Shown: piece by piece, positions 8,300 to 17,760 of the stretch
How positions within the stretch are numbered: position 1 is the stretch's first letter
How the letters are laid out: every line of letters starts with the position of its first letter
Assembly: GCF_014651695.1 (NCBI RefSeq)
Contig: NZ_BMXJ01000004.1
Coordinates: 413,611 to 477,610, forward strand
DNA: 64,000 nt
Origin: Nocardiopsis terrae
GTDB taxonomy: Bacteria > Actinomycetota > Actinomycetes > Streptosporangiales > Streptosporangiaceae
Direction of reading: 5' to 3'
The notes under the pieces: generated by a model
What the model saw: the letters and a program-made list of their open reading frames with translations, nothing else
Database searches by the model: none
What the model was told of the DNA's origin: nothing
Translations under genes and position numbers: made by a program

Positions 8300-9070
8300 T
8301 CAGCGGTCCCCGGTCTGCTCGGCGGACCCGCTCCGGGGCTCTTCGGTGTCCTGTTCCCGCTCCAGCGGGGTGCGGCCGCGGGCCAGCACCCACACCATGC
8401 CCGCGAACGCGGCCACCTGGAGCGGCCACCCCATGGCGACCTTGGACAGGCCCAGCAGGGCGAAGGTGTCGGCCCAGTCGTTGGTCGCGGCGAGCCAGAG
8501 CGGGTACTGGACCAGGACCCGGATGATGCACGGCAGCACCAGCAGCCAGGTCAGCCGGGAGGCCAGCCTGACCACGGCGGGGTTGCCGCGCCAGGAGGTG
8601 AAGTCCTCCCTGTGTCCGATGAACGGGCCGATCATCAGGCCGATGGCGGGCCAGCGCACCAGCACCGAGATGCTCAGCACCACCGCGTAGACCGCGTTGT
8701 AGATGATGCCGGGCAGGAAGGCGTCCTCGGCGTTGCCGCTGCGCATCGCGAAGATCGCGGCGATACCGATACCGAAGAGGCTGGTGAGCACGTACTGCAC
8801 CGAGGAGCGCTGCACCAGCCGGACCACCCCCAGGAGCAGGGCGGCTCCCACACCGAGCAGGATCGACGTCCGCAGTTCGGAGCTGAGGATGTAGGAGAGC
8901 GTGAAGGTGAGTGTCGGAACGGCCGCCTCGACCATGCCGCGTTTGCCGCCCAGGGATTCGGCGAGCTTGGTCCGGACCAGGGCCTCGACCGTCCCCTCGG
9001 TGACGACGGGCTCGCCCGTCCGGTCCTCGGCCTGGGCCGCCTCGTCGGAGGCCCGCTGCTGCTCAGTCAT
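8300..9070 (-). CDS. DUF3159 family membrane protein
   Basis: A 256-residue protein with about six hydrophobic segments (for example LTFTLSYILSSELRTSILLG and AIGLMIGPFIG) and hydrophilic ends. It matches the actinobacterial DUF3159 family, whose function is unknown. It ends four bases from the convergent TrkA gene. ATG at 9070 follows GGGAGCGGG. In related genomes it lies between the TrkA genes and an OB-fold protein/DUF3710 gene. Here that next neighbour is displaced by an IS remnant and accessory genes. Confidence 0.82.
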   Translation of the reverse strand: MTEQQRASDEAAQAEDRTGEPVVTEGTVEALVRTKLAESLGGKRGMVEAAVPTLTFTLSYILSSELRTSILLGVGAALLLGVVRLVQRSSVQYVLTSLFGIGIAAIFAMRSGNAEDAFLPGIIYNAVYAVVLSISVLVRWPAIGLMIGPFIGHREDFTSWRGNPAVVRLASRLTWLLVLPCIIRVLVQYPLWLAATNDWADTFALLGLSKVAMGWPLQVAAFAGMVWVLARGRTPLEREQDTEEPRSGSAEQTGDR

Positions 9071-9273
9071 CCCGCTCCCGGTCCGGTTATCGCTGTGGGG
9101 CCCGAGGGCCGCCGCCCATGATCCACCACCCTACGTGAGTCATGACCGGGCACGCTCGGTGTTTCACCGACTTCTATCGGTGACAACGCACCGCCCTCCC
9201 ACCCCTGGCGCCGACGGCCGCCGCCCCGGAGCCCGCACGGACCGGCCGACCGGCCCCCGCGCCAGAGCTCATC

Positions 9274-9730
9274 TCAAAAGCCGTCGGCATGCTCAACCAG
9301 GTACTTGCAGCAGACGAAGACGCAGGCGATGCCGAGCATTGCCAGGAAGGTGGAGGCCTTGCGCTCCCAGCGCACGTTCAGCCTGCGGTAGGAGCCCAGC
9401 CGGGCGATCGAGCGCTCGACCTTGTACCGATGCCGCCCCAGACGCTGTGAGGACTCGATACCAGGACGGGCGATGCGCACCCCGACCTGGCGCTCGTGCA
9501 GCCATCGGCGCCGGTCACGGGAGTGGTACGCCTTGTCTCCGTGGAGCTTGGCCGGGCGGCGCCTGCGAGGCCCGCGGCGCGAGCGCACTGCGGGGACACC
9601 CCGCACCACAGGATGGCGCGGTAGCTCGTGGGCCATAGGCCCATCTCGGTCCGGGCCTGGAACCAGCGGTGCGCGGTGGCGCGGGTGACACCGAACAGCC
9701 CGTCGACCTTTCGCACCGAATTCCGACGGG
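9274..9730 (-). pseudogene. Remnant of an IS5-family transposase
   Basis: The C-terminal part of a DDE transposase reads KLHGDKAYHSRDRRRWL, then RHRYKVERSIARLGSYRR and ends KYLVEHADGF. A second frame just upstream (9600-9725) carries an N-terminal fragment, LFGVTRATAHRWFQARTE. The region between these parts in intact IS5 transposases is missing, so there is both an internal deletion and a frameshift. No matching terminal inverted repeats were found. The remnant marks the edge of an accessory insertion in an otherwise conserved block. It is not functional. Confidence 0.75.
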
Positions 9731-9869
9731 AAGCCGCATCGCGGGGAGGAGGACTTCGACCTGCACCAGAACCGGGCCTGCGGGCTGCGGCGGCGCGGCC
9801 CGGCGCTGGCGCGGCCGCGTCCCCGTTCCGTACGCTGGCGACTCCGACCCCTTTCTCCAGGAGCCACCG

Positions 9870-11015
9870 TTGGACACCACCGCACGGGACGAGCCGCAGG
9901 AAGAGCACGCCCGCTTCACCCTCGGGCTGGACCGGGAGCTGGCTCTCGGGGAGGCCTCCCACGTGTGGTCGCCCTACTCCGTCGGATCCGTGCTCGGCCT
10001 GCTGGCCGCGGGGGCCGGGGGCCGGACCCGGCAGGAACTGGTGGACCTGTTCGCACCGGTGCACGGTGACCCCGGGGAGCACCTGGCCGCCCTGAACGAG
10101 GCGGTCGAGGGGCCCGCCGAACTGGACCTGGCCTCTCTCAACGGGTTGTACGTGCCCGCGGACCTGCCGCTGCGCCCGGACTTCGAGGACCGGGTGCGGT
10201 CCCGGCCCGCCGCCGAGGTGGACCGGGTCGACTTCCGGGGCGACAGCGAGGGCGTGCGCGGCAGAATCAACGGCCGGGTCGAGGAGGTCACCCGGGGCCT
10301 GGTCCCCGAACTGCTCTCACCCGGCACCGTCCACCCCGACCTTCGCATGCTCCTGGTCAACGCCCTGTGGGTGAAGCTGATGTGGAGCGAACCCTTCGAG
10401 GTGTCCCGGACCCGCGAACGCGCCTTCCACGCTCCGGGGGGCACCCGCCGGGTCCCCACCATGCGGCGCACCGGCCGCATGGACCTGGCCGAGCACGCGG
10501 GCCTGCGCATGGTGACCCTGGAGGGCGCGCAGGGGCTGGCGCTGGACGTGATCATCCCCGCCGCACCGGGGAGACAACGGGCCCAGGCTCCGCCGTTGAC
10601 CCCCAGGAACCTGCTGGGACTGTACCGGGCGAGCCGGAACGAGCAGGTGAGCCTGGCACTGCCGCGCTTCGCCGTCCAGACCGAGACGACGCTGCTCGAT
10701 CCCCTGGCCGCAGTCCCCGCCAGGGTGCGCACCCTGGCCACCGACGACGCCGACTTCGGCGGGATCAGCAGCGAACCGCTCAGGGTCGACGCCATCGTGC
10801 ACCAGGCCGTGCTGCGCGTGGACGAGAAGGGGGCGGAGGGCGCCGCCGCCACCGCCGCCGTCATGGTGATGTCGGCCGCGATCCCGTCCAGGCCCAAGGA
10901 GTTCCTGGTGGACCAGCCCTTCCGGTTCGTGCTGCGCCGCAGGGGGACGGTCCTGTTCACCGGAAGGGTCGCCGACCCGGTGGACCCCGGGTCGGCCCGG
11001 GCCACCGACGCCTGA
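9870..11015 (+). CDS. Serpin family serine protease inhibitor
   Basis: A 381-residue serpin. Family features are VWSPYSVGSVLGLLAAGA near the start, LLVNALWVKLMWSEPF (shutter region), and a hinge plus reactive loop DEKGAEGAAATAAVMVMSAA at about residues 310-330. It ends FRFVLRRRGTVLFTGRVADP. Alanine-rich hinge residues are those of inhibitory serpins; the scissile bond probably lies near Met/Ser-Ala. Start is TTG at 9870 with CCAGGAG seven bases before. I see no signal peptide, so it may act in the cytoplasm or be released on lysis. Serpins are patchy in bacteria. Its place next to an IS remnant suggests acquisition by transfer. Confidence 0.85.
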   Translation: MDTTARDEPQEEHARFTLGLDRELALGEASHVWSPYSVGSVLGLLAAGAGGRTRQELVDLFAPVHGDPGEHLAALNEAVEGPAELDLASLNGLYVPADLPLRPDFEDRVRSRPAAEVDRVDFRGDSEGVRGRINGRVEEVTRGLVPELLSPGTVHPDLRMLLVNALWVKLMWSEPFEVSRTRERAFHAPGGTRRVPTMRRTGRMDLAEHAGLRMVTLEGAQGLALDVIIPAAPGRQRAQAPPLTPRNLLGLYRASRNEQVSLALPRFAVQTETTLLDPLAAVPARVRTLATDDADFGGISSEPLRVDAIVHQAVLRVDEKGAEGAAATAAVMVMSAAIPSRPKEFLVDQPFRFVLRRRGTVLFTGRVADPVDPGSARATDA

Positions 11016-11038
11016 ACCGTTCCCTACCGGTCGCCCGG

Positions 11039-11812
11039 TCAGGAGGGGGCGAGGAAGGCGCCGGTGACCTCGGCCAGGGCCTGGTGCGCCTGTTCGTCGG
11101 TCAGTTCCGGTTCTCCGTCCCCGGCCTGATGCCCGTAGGAGCCGAACTGGGCGTGGTTCATGCCCTCGATCACCTCCATGGCGGCATCCTCGGGCAGGTT
11201 GGGTCTCTGTTCGGCTATCTTCTCCGAGGTGAGCACGCCGTCACGTCCCCCCGCCACCGAAAGCACCCGCAGGTCCTCGCGATCGGCCAGGTCGGCGGCG
11301 GCCACCGCGTAGGAGGCCCACAGCACCAGCCCCTCCCAGTCGGTGGCTCCGTCCCCGCTGCCCAGGTGCTGCGCGGCGAAGGCCCCGCCCATGGAGTGCC
11401 CGCCCAGGTACCAGGTCTCCACGCCGGGGGCCTCTGCCACGGCGGTCTCGGCCCGGGCGGAGTCGAGCAGGGCCAGGTTCAGGCGCAGGTCGGGCAGGAC
11501 CACCGTGAGCCCCGTCTCGGCGACCACCGGCGCCCAGACCGCCGCGTAGGCGTCGGCCTCCACCCGCGCCCCCGAGTAGAAGACCACCCCGGTCCCCGAC
11601 GGGTTCTCGGCGGGGGCGATCAGCACGGCGTCCTCACGGTGCTCCACCAGGACCGCCGGGTCGTCCGCGGCGCGGGCCAGCGGCTCCGGCTCCGCCTGGT
11701 ACGGGTTCAGCACCCAGACGGCGAAGGCCGCCCCGGCGACGAGCAGCAGCGCCGTCACCGCGGCCAGTGTCCACAGCAGGACCCGGCCTGCCCTGCTCCT
11801 CCTTGCGCCCAT
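11039..11812 (-). CDS. Membrane-anchored or secreted alpha/beta hydrolase
   Basis: A 257-residue protein with an N-terminal hydrophobic segment (VLLWTLAAVTALLLVAGAAF, about residues 11-30), an anchor or uncleaved signal. The nucleophile elbow is GHSMGGAFA (about 140). Acid and histidine candidates are SVAGGRDGVL and GMNHAQFG. RBS GGGAGGGAG precedes the ATG at 11812. It lies 41 bases behind the PIG-L gene and is probably co-transcribed with it. Substrate unknown; the fold family covers esterases, lipases and peptidases. Confidence 0.75.
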   Translation of the reverse strand: MGARRSRAGRVLLWTLAAVTALLLVAGAAFAVWVLNPYQAEPEPLARAADDPAVLVEHREDAVLIAPAENPSGTGVVFYSGARVEADAYAAVWAPVVAETGLTVVLPDLRLNLALLDSARAETAVAEAPGVETWYLGGHSMGGAFAAQHLGSGDGATDWEGLVLWASYAVAAADLADREDLRVLSVAGGRDGVLTSEKIAEQRPNLPEDAAMEVIEGMNHAQFGSYGHQAGDGEPELTDEQAHQALAEVTGAFLAPS

Positions 11813-11853
11813 GGCGCTCCCTCCCGTGGGGGCTCGGCTCCGGAACCCGGAGC

Positions 11854-12594
11854 TCAGGTGTCGAATACCTCGAAGGAGGTGGCCAACGGTACGCCCGCCC
11901 ACTCCCCCGCACGCAGAGCACTCTCCCGCAGAAAGGTCTTCTGGTCGAAACCGTCCAGGTTGGCCAGGTACACCTCGTGCGCGTCCAGGGAGGCGATGCC
12001 CGCCGCGAGGTCCTGCTCCCCCAGTTCCACGAAGTGGGTGGGGTCGGGAGCCGCGGCGAAGGCCGCGAAACGCACACCCGGCCAGGGCTCCGCGCCCTCG
12101 ACCAGCTGTTCGGTGAACACCCACCGGTTGGCGGCGTCGCGGACCGAGTCCAGCAGGGCGGGGCCCAGGACCCGGTGGTCGGCGTGGTTGAACCCGCTGC
12201 CGCCACCGAAGAACTCACGGAAGTTGATGGAGAGGACCACGTCGGGTCTGTGCCGCCGGATCGCCCCGGCCAGCGCCCTGCGCAGCGGCAGACCGTACTC
12301 CACGGTGCCGTCGGGGAAGTCCAGGAACTCCACCTCGGCCGCACCGACCGCAGCGGCCGAGGCACGCTGTTCGGCCATCCGCAGGGGCCCGCAGGCCCCG
12401 GGATCCAACGTGTCGATCCCGGCCTCGCCCTTGGTGACCAGGAGTTCGACCACGTCCTTGCCCTGGGAGGTCCACCGGTGGATCGCCGAGGAGGCGCCGA
12501 ACTCCAGGTCGTCGGGGTGGGCCACCACGGCCAGGGCCCGGTCCCAGTCCTCGGGAAGCGGCCGGGGTGCGCTGTTCTGCGTCGTCTGTGCCAT
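11854..12594 (-). CDS. PIG-L family N-acetylglucosamine-type deacetylase
   Basis: A 246-residue zinc hydrolase of the PIG-L/MshB/BshB family. Metal site signature is VVAHPDDLEFGASS (about residue 24) with a second histidine in FNHADHRVLG (about 137). These enzymes remove acetyl groups from GlcNAc-containing small molecules or glycolipids. The -10 TAGTGT lies seven bases before the ATG (minus strand, 12602-12607), so the mRNA is probably leaderless. Paired with a downstream hydrolase. The exact substrate is not known. It is not an obvious mycothiol MshB because the usual neighbours are absent. Confidence 0.82.
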   Translation of the reverse strand: MAQTTQNSAPRPLPEDWDRALAVVAHPDDLEFGASSAIHRWTSQGKDVVELLVTKGEAGIDTLDPGACGPLRMAEQRASAAAVGAAEVEFLDFPDGTVEYGLPLRRALAGAIRRHRPDVVLSINFREFFGGGSGFNHADHRVLGPALLDSVRDAANRWVFTEQLVEGAEPWPGVRFAAFAAAPDPTHFVELGEQDLAAGIASLDAHEVYLANLDGFDQKTFLRESALRAGEWAGVPLATSFEVFDT

Positions 12595-12682
12595 GAAACA
12601 CACACTACGGAACGGCGCACCCCCGGACACGGTTGTACACAGGCCGACCCCGCGGAAACCACCGGTCTCCTCCGGCCCCTCC

Positions 12683-13507
12683 TCAGGCGCCGCTGGCGGG
12701 GCCGTCGGCGGAACCGTTGGGCGAGCTGCCCGCGTTTCCGCTCTGGGCCGCCTGCTGGGCGGCGCGCTGTCTGGCGGCGGCCGCCATCTGCTCCTGGATC
12801 TTCTTCGGCACCGTGATCTGCAGCAGCTCGCTGGGCGGCACAGGCTGCTCACCGCGCACCACGACGATGTTGGCGAAGAGCTGCTCGACCTCGGACATCA
12901 TCTCGGGCTTGCTCGCGCCCTCGCCGCGGATCACCCCGCGCAGGACCCATCGGGGGCCGTCCACCCCGATGAAGCGCACGCGCTGGCCCAGCTGTTTGCC
13001 GTCCTCGGTCTTCTTCCCCTTGATGGGGATGAGCGCCTGGAGCTCGGGGCCGAAGGTTCCGTCGTGGTCCTCGACCTTGCCGCCCTGTTTGGTGACCTGC
13101 TCGCGCAGTTCCTCACGCATCTCCTCCCACAGCCCGGAGGACTTGGGGGCCGCGAAGGGCTGCACCTGCAGCGCGGTCTTGCCGCGCACCAGGGTGACCC
13201 CGATGATCTTCTGCTTGTTCTGCTTGTCCTGGGCCACGTTCACCTGGATCTCGGTGCCCTGCTCCATCGGCAGCAGCATGCTGCCCAGGTCCATCCGGTT
13301 GGCTTCGGGGGCGTCCTCGGTGGAGTCCCACGGCCCGGTCCGCCGGTACTGGTCCGCGCCCTTGACGGGCTCTCCCGTAGCACGCTCCGGCTCGACCTCG
13401 TTGTCGAACGAGACCGCGCCGGCGGCGCCCTGCCGCTTCGGCCGGGCCTCCGTCTGCCCGGTTCTCTCTGTCTCTTCGTCCCGCTTCTTGCGGCGGCGTC
13501 CGAACAC
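12683..13507 (-). CDS. DUF3710 family protein
   Basis: A 274-residue protein with a charged N-terminus (GRRRKKRDEETERTG), a central domain matching actinobacterial DUF3710 (MDLGSMLLPMEQGTEIQV, then GPRWVLRGVIRG) and a glutamine/alanine-rich tail. No catalytic motif or membrane segment is seen. It lies 60 bases behind dut in the same direction, an arrangement conserved in actinobacteria, so the two probably form an operon. Function unknown. Confidence 0.83.
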   Translation of the reverse strand: MFGRRRKKRDEETERTGQTEARPKRQGAAGAVSFDNEVEPERATGEPVKGADQYRRTGPWDSTEDAPEANRMDLGSMLLPMEQGTEIQVNVAQDKQNKQKIIGVTLVRGKTALQVQPFAAPKSSGLWEEMREELREQVTKQGGKVEDHDGTFGPELQALIPIKGKKTEDGKQLGQRVRFIGVDGPRWVLRGVIRGEGASKPEMMSEVEQLFANIVVVRGEQPVPPSELLQITVPKKIQEQMAAAARQRAAQQAAQSGNAGSSPNGSADGPASGA

Positions 13508-13567
13508 GCCTTCACCTCTCCGCTTCTTCCGTAGGTCCCGGGATCACACCGGGGAGTCAGGGAACGT

Positions 13568-14044
13568 TCACCGCTGTGCGGCGTGGCCCCCGGTCGAACC
13601 GAAACCGCCCGCACCGCGCACCGAGTCGGGGAGGGTGTCCGCCTCGACGAACTTCGCCCGCTCCACGCGCTGGATCACCATCTGGGCGATCCGGTCGCCC
13701 CGCGCGAGTTTGACCGGGGTGTCGGTGTCGGTGTTGAGCAGGGTCACCCTGATCTCACCCCGGTATCCGGCGTCCACGGTCCCCGGGGCGTTGACGACCG
13801 TGATCCCGCACCGGGCGGCGAGCCCGGACCGGGGGTGCACGAAGGCCGCGTAGCCCTCGGGCAGGGCGATGGCCAGGCCGGTGGGGACGGTGACCCTTTC
13901 TCCGGGGTCGAGGTGGACGTCGGTGGCGGCGTACAGGTCCGCGCCCGCGTCACCGGGGTGGGCGTACTCGGGCAGGGGGAGGCCGGGGTCCAGGCGACGA
14001 ACCGTGATCGGCACCCGCCCGCCTTCCAGGGATGAGGTACTCAC
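13568..14044 (-). CDS. dut: dUTP diphosphatase
   Basis: A 158-residue homotrimeric dUTPase that hydrolyses dUTP to dUMP, keeping uracil out of DNA and feeding dTMP synthesis. The five motifs are visible: [12 protein letters not shown], then [47 protein letters not shown] and the C-terminal GAGGFGSTG that closes over the active site. Start is GTG at 14044; TAGGCT (14053-14058, minus strand) eight bases upstream suggests a nearly leaderless message. It is followed by the DUF3710 gene. Confidence 0.94.
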   Translation of the reverse strand: MSTSSLEGGRVPITVRRLDPGLPLPEYAHPGDAGADLYAATDVHLDPGERVTVPTGLAIALPEGYAAFVHPRSGLAARCGITVVNAPGTVDAGYRGEIRVTLLNTDTDTPVKLARGDRIAQMVIQRVERAKFVEADTLPDSVRGAGGFGSTGGHAAQR

Positions 14045-14090
14045 ATCCGCCGAGCCTATCGCTCTCCGGACGCTGCCCGGGTGCGACGAC

Positions 14091-14123
14091 GGGGCGGGCC
14101 CGGAAGGAACCCGGACCCGCCCC
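14091..14123. terminator. Terminator between valS and dut
   Basis: 13-bp stem with one mismatch (14091-14103 and 14111-14123, arm GGGGCGGGCCCGG) and a 7-base loop, just downstream of the leftward valS gene. A second 8-bp stem (CGGTGCCG, near 14131-14149) lies closer to the valS stop. Confidence 0.6.
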
Positions 14124-14159
14124 GCGGGTGTCGGTGCCGGACGGCACCGCCGTGTGCCG

Positions 14160-16733
14160 CTACTCGGTCGGCTCCGGCAGCGTCACCTCGACGGTGAGGT
14201 CGCTGTCGTCGGTGGTCTCGAAATCGATCCCGGCGGCGCGGCCGGCGGCGGCGATGTCGGTGGCGGCGGCACGGGCGGACCCGGCCTGCTTGCCGCGGAC
14301 CCTGACGTTGTCGACCTCGGCGCGCATGGACAGCTTGGCCTCGGACTTGGCCTTGCGGACCGCGCGCAGGACCTCCGCGGTCGCGGCCAGGACGGCCGGG
14401 TCCCCGCCGGAGGCGGCGGCACGGTACTCGGCGGCGTCGGGCCAGCTCTGGGCGTGCACCGAACCGTCCTGCCACCAGCTCCAGACCTCGTCGGTGACGA
14501 AGGGGACGAAGGGGGCGAACAGCTTGTGCAGGGCCCCCAGGGCGATGAGCAGCGCGGTACGGGCGGAAGCGCCCTCGGCGGACCCGGTGTCGTAGGCGCG
14601 GGTCTTGACGAGCTCCAGGTAGTCGTCGCAGAAGTCCCAGAAGAAGCGCTCGGTACGCTCCAGCGCACGGGTGTGGTCGTAGGCGGCGAACGCCGCGGTG
14701 GCCTCCTCGACCACCTCGGCCAGCGCGGCCAGCATCGCCCGGTCCAGGGGCTCGGTGACCCGGGCGGCTTCGGTAGTGGCGTTCTCACCGGCCACGGACA
14801 TGACGAACTTGCTGGCGTTGAGGATCTTGATGGACAGCCGTCGGCCGACCTTCATCTGGCCCTCGTCCATGGCGGTGTCGGTACCCAGACGGCCGCTGGC
14901 CGCCCAGTACCGGACCGCGTCGGAGCTGTACTTCTCCAGCAGCGCGACCGGGGTGACGACGTTGCCCTTGGACTTGGACATCTTCTTGCGGTCCGGGTCC
15001 AGGATCCAGCCGGAGATGCCCGTGGCGCTCCAGGGCAGGCTGTCGTTCTCGAAGTGGGCGCGGACCACGGTGGAGAACAGCCAGGTGCGGATGATGTCCT
15101 GGCCCTGCGGGCGGAAGTCCATCGGGAAGACCCGCTCGAACAGGTCCTGGTCCCGTTCCCACCCGGAGGCGATCTGGGGGGACAGCGAGGAGGTCGCCCA
15201 GGTGTCCATGACGTCGGGGTCGCCCATGAAGCCGCCGGCCTGGCCGCGCTGGTCCTCGGTGTACCCGGCGGGCGCCTGCGAGCTGGGGTCGATGGGCAGC
15301 TGGTCCTCGGTGGGCAGCAGCGGCCGGTCGTAGTCGGGGTTGCCGTCCGCGTCCAGCGGATACCAGACCGGGAACGGGACGCCGAAGAAGCGCTGGCGGC
15401 TGATCAGCCAGTCACCGTTGAGGCCCTCGACCCAGTTCTCGTAGCGCTGGCGCATGTGCTCGGGGTACCAGGTGAGCTCACGGCCGCGCTGGATGAGCTG
15501 GGCCCGGACGTCCTCGTCCCGGCCGCCGTTGCGGATGTACCACTGGCGGGTGGTGACGATCTCGAGGGGCTTGTCGCCCTTCTCGTAGAACTTCACCGGG
15601 TGGGTGATCGGCTTGGGGTCACCGACGAGGTCGCCGCTCTCCCGGAGGAGTTCGACGGTGCGCTCACGCGCGGTGTGGACGGTGGCCCCGGCCAGCCTGG
15701 CGTAGGCCTCGCGGGCGGCGTCGGACTCCACGCCCTTGGGCGGGTCGGCGATGATGCGGCCGTCCCAGCCGACGATGGGGCGGGTCTCCAGCTGGAGCTC
15801 ACGCCACCAGGTGACGTCGGTGGTGTCGCCGAAGGTGCAGATCATCGCGATGCCGGACCCCTTCTCGGGGTCGGCGAGGCGGTGCACCCTGACGGGAACC
15901 TCGACGCCGAAGACCGGGGTGGTCACGGTGGTGCCGAACAGGTCCTGGTAACGCTCGTCGTCGGGGTGGGCGACCAGGGCGACGCAGGCGGCCAGCAGCT
16001 CGGGGCGCGTGGTCTCGATGTGGACCGGGGTGCCGTCGCCCTTGTGGAAGGCGACCTTGTGGTAGGCGCTGGGGCGCTCGCGGTCCTCCAGTTCGGCCTG
16101 CGCGACGGCGGTGCGGAAGGTGACGTCCCACAGGGTGGGCGCCTCCGACATGTAGGCCTCGCCCCGGGCCAGGTTGCGCAGGAAGGCGCGCTGGGCGGCG
16201 GCGCGGGAGTTGTCGTCGATGGTGGCGTAGGTGTGCCGCCAGTCCACGCTCAGCCCCAGACGGCGCCAGATGGACTCGAAGACCTTCTCGTCCTCGATCG
16301 TGAGGATGTCGCACAACTCGATGAAGTTGCGCCGGGAGATGGGGATCTGCCGCTTGGGGTCGGGCTTCTCCGGCGGCTGGAAGTCCGGGTCGTAGGGGAC
16401 CGAGGGGTCGCAGCGGACACCGTAGTAGTTCTGGACGCGGCGCTCGGTGGGCAGGCCGTTGTCGTCCCAGCCCATGGGGTAGAAGACGGCCTTGCCGTTC
16501 ATCCGCTGGAAGCGCGCGACGGTGTCGGTGTGCGTGTAGGAGAACACGTGGCCGATGTGCAGCGAACCCGAGACCGTGGGCGGCGGGGTGTCGATCGAGT
16601 AGACGTCCTCGCGGCTGCGGGTCCGGTCGAAGTGGTAGACGCCGGACTCATCCCATACGTCGACCCACTTCGCCTCGATACCGTCCAGCGAAGGCTTGTC
16701 GGGCATACGGAAGGAATGAGAGCGGTTGGTCAT
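14160..16733 (-). CDS. valS: Valyl-tRNA synthetase
   Basis: An 857-residue class Ia synthetase that charges tRNA-Val. The HIGH motif is in [15 protein letters not shown] (about residue 60), the editing domain contains [11 protein letters not shown], and the KMSKS loop is [11 protein letters not shown] (about 590). The anticodon-binding domain follows, and the chain is short of the C-terminal coiled-coil arm seen in the longer E. coli type. A TAGCAT -10 six bases before the ATG suggests a leaderless mRNA. It lies between dut and the DUF4235 gene, where a different small gene is usual in related actinobacteria. Confidence 0.95.
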   Translation of the reverse strand: MTNRSHSFRMPDKPSLDGIEAKWVDVWDESGVYHFDRTRSREDVYSIDTPPPTVSGSLHIGHVFSYTHTDTVARFQRMNGKAVFYPMGWDDNGLPTERRVQNYYGVRCDPSVPYDPDFQPPEKPDPKRQIPISRRNFIELCDILTIEDEKVFESIWRRLGLSVDWRHTYATIDDNSRAAAQRAFLRNLARGEAYMSEAPTLWDVTFRTAVAQAELEDRERPSAYHKVAFHKGDGTPVHIETTRPELLAACVALVAHPDDERYQDLFGTTVTTPVFGVEVPVRVHRLADPEKGSGIAMICTFGDTTDVTWWRELQLETRPIVGWDGRIIADPPKGVESDAAREAYARLAGATVHTARERTVELLRESGDLVGDPKPITHPVKFYEKGDKPLEIVTTRQWYIRNGGRDEDVRAQLIQRGRELTWYPEHMRQRYENWVEGLNGDWLISRQRFFGVPFPVWYPLDADGNPDYDRPLLPTEDQLPIDPSSQAPAGYTEDQRGQAGGFMGDPDVMDTWATSSLSPQIASGWERDQDLFERVFPMDFRPQGQDIIRTWLFSTVVRAHFENDSLPWSATGISGWILDPDRKKMSKSKGNVVTPVALLEKYSSDAVRYWAASGRLGTDTAMDEGQMKVGRRLSIKILNASKFVMSVAGENATTEAARVTEPLDRAMLAALAEVVEEATAAFAAYDHTRALERTERFFWDFCDDYLELVKTRAYDTGSAEGASARTALLIALGALHKLFAPFVPFVTDEVWSWWQDGSVHAQSWPDAAEYRAAASGGDPAVLAATAEVLRAVRKAKSEAKLSMRAEVDNVRVRGKQAGSARAAATDIAAAGRAAGIDFETTDDSDLTVEVTLPEPTE

Positions 16734-16739
16734 GGGGCA

Positions 16740-16745
16740 ATGCTA
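16740..16745 (-). promoter_or_regulatory. -10 box of leaderless valS promoter
   Basis: TAGCAT on the minus strand, six bases before the valS ATG at 16733, placing the expected transcription start at the A of the start codon. No T-box-like leader can fit. Confidence 0.5.
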
Positions 16746-16916
16746 GTGCTCCCGCGACCCTGGTCGCTCCCGCTTTTCGGCTTCCCCGGGGCGGGGAGGA
16801 GACGCCCCGGCCGCGGCCACCGGTGCGCGGGACCGGTCGGCGTGAAAGGATTCTCACGCAGACGGTGCGCCTTCGCGCGCACCATCGTACGCACAAGGGA
16901 ACGGTGAACGATTCAC

Positions 16917-17192
16917 ATGGCTAAGAAGGACGGTGAGGTCGTACCGGTCGTCCTCGGACTCGTCGCGGGTTTCGCGGCGGAGTTCGTCACGCGCAAGGCC
17001 CTGACCTTCGCCTGGACGCGCGCGACCGGTGAGGAGCCGCCGACGGACCTGGAGTCCCCCGACGTCAGCCTGGGGCGCGCCCTGAGCTGGGCCGTGGTCG
17101 CCGGTGTGGGCGTCGAGGTGGCCCGTGTGCTGGCCGTGCGTGCCACCCGCAAGCGGATGGTCGGTTCCGGCGGACGCGACCTGGAGGTCTGA
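16917..17192 (+). CDS. DUF4235 family small membrane protein
   Basis: A 91-residue protein with two hydrophobic segments (VPVVLGLVAGFAAEFVT and ALSWAVVAGVGVEVARVLAV), matching actinobacterial DUF4235. ATG at 16917 follows AAGGGAACGG. It is divergent from valS and followed by a strong hairpin cluster. Function unknown. Confidence 0.78.
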   Translation: MAKKDGEVVPVVLGLVAGFAAEFVTRKALTFAWTRATGEEPPTDLESPDVSLGRALSWAVVAGVGVEVARVLAVRATRKRMVGSGGRDLEV

Positions 17193-17218
17193 ACCGCCCC
17201 GGGACGGACGTGTCACGA

Positions 17219-17280
17219 CGACGGTGGGCGGCTCACCGCACAGGGGTCCCGCCCCGCGTGCGGTCGGCCGTCCACCGTCG
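17219..17280 (+). terminator. Large terminator-like hairpin after the DUF4235 gene
   Basis: Arms 17219-17241 and 17258-17280 pair over 20 of 23 positions (outer part CGACGGTGG, inner part ACCGCAC/GTGCGGT) around a 16-base loop. It lies 27 bases past the DUF4235 stop. Confidence 0.65.
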
Positions 17281-17366
17281 CGTTCTCGCTGACCGGCCGT
17301 ACCCCGCCTGGGGGAAGGCGCGCGATGCGCCCCCGAGGGGGACGCATCGGATCGCGGCTCGGCTGC

Positions 17367-17386
17367 CCGCCGGTCATGACCGGCGG
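17367..17386. repeat. 20-bp perfect palindrome
   Basis: Centre GGTCATGACC, perfect over 20 bp, with near-pairing flanks. It sits in the convergent gap between the DUF4235 and DUF4193 genes with two other inverted repeats (17219-17280; GATGCG/CGCATC near 17324-17347). It could be a second terminator or a protein-binding site. Confidence 0.5.
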
Positions 17387-17463
17387 CAGAACAGGTCCTT
17401 TCCGGCGCCCCGGTGTCCTCAGGACGGCGGGGAGGGCGGTGTCGGGACCCGTGGTCGTCGGTC

Positions 17464-17760
17464 CTAGGCGCACTCCTTGCAGACCAGCTGACCGGCGCGC
17501 TGCTCAGCGAGCTGACTGCGGTGGTGTACCAGGAAGCAGCGCGAGCAGGTGAACTCGTCGGCCTGGCGGGGAAGCACGCGGACCGCGAGCTCCTCGCCGG
17601 ACAGGTCGGCACCGGGCAGTTCCATGCCCTCGGCCACCTCGTCGGGGTCGACGTCGATGGTGCCGGTGCCCTTGTCCACGCGCCGCGCCTGCAGCTCCTG
17701 GAGGCTGTCCTCGTTGATGTCCTCGTCAGTTTTGCGCGGGCTGTCGTAGTCGGTCGCCAT
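17464..17760 (-). CDS. DUF4193 family zinc-ribbon-like protein
   Basis: A 98-residue acidic protein. It begins MATDYDSPRKTDEDINEDSL and ends with two CxxC pairs, FTCSRCFLVHHRSQL and LVCKECA, which could hold one zinc. Start at 17760 gives the family's usual length; an upstream GTG at 17775 is possible. Conserved in actinobacteria near dut and CutRS-like genes; function unknown, though RNA polymerase-associated or regulatory roles are conceivable from the fold. Confidence 0.85.
   Translation of the reverse strand: MATDYDSPRKTDEDINEDSLQELQARRVDKGTGTIDVDPDEVAEGMELPGADLSGEELAVRVLPRQADEFTCSRCFLVHHRSQLAEQRAGQLVCKECA

Noticed and set aside
5385-8531. A 1048-codon open frame on the minus strand extending far beyond the RNA methyltransferase
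   Set aside because: The part above 6683 is antisense to the TrkA genes and has no family resemblance; the real gene starts at 6683 with a ribosome-binding site.
9274-9730. Intact IS5-family insertion sequence
   Set aside because: No full-length transposase, internal deletion plus frameshift, and no terminal inverted repeats found.
10367-13534. A 1055-codon rightward open frame
   Set aside because: It runs antisense or out of frame through the serpin, hydrolase, PIG-L and DUF3710 genes. It reflects high GC, not coding.
13869-16907. A 1012-codon rightward open frame
   Set aside because: It is the antisense shadow of dut and valS, both clearly coding on the minus strand.
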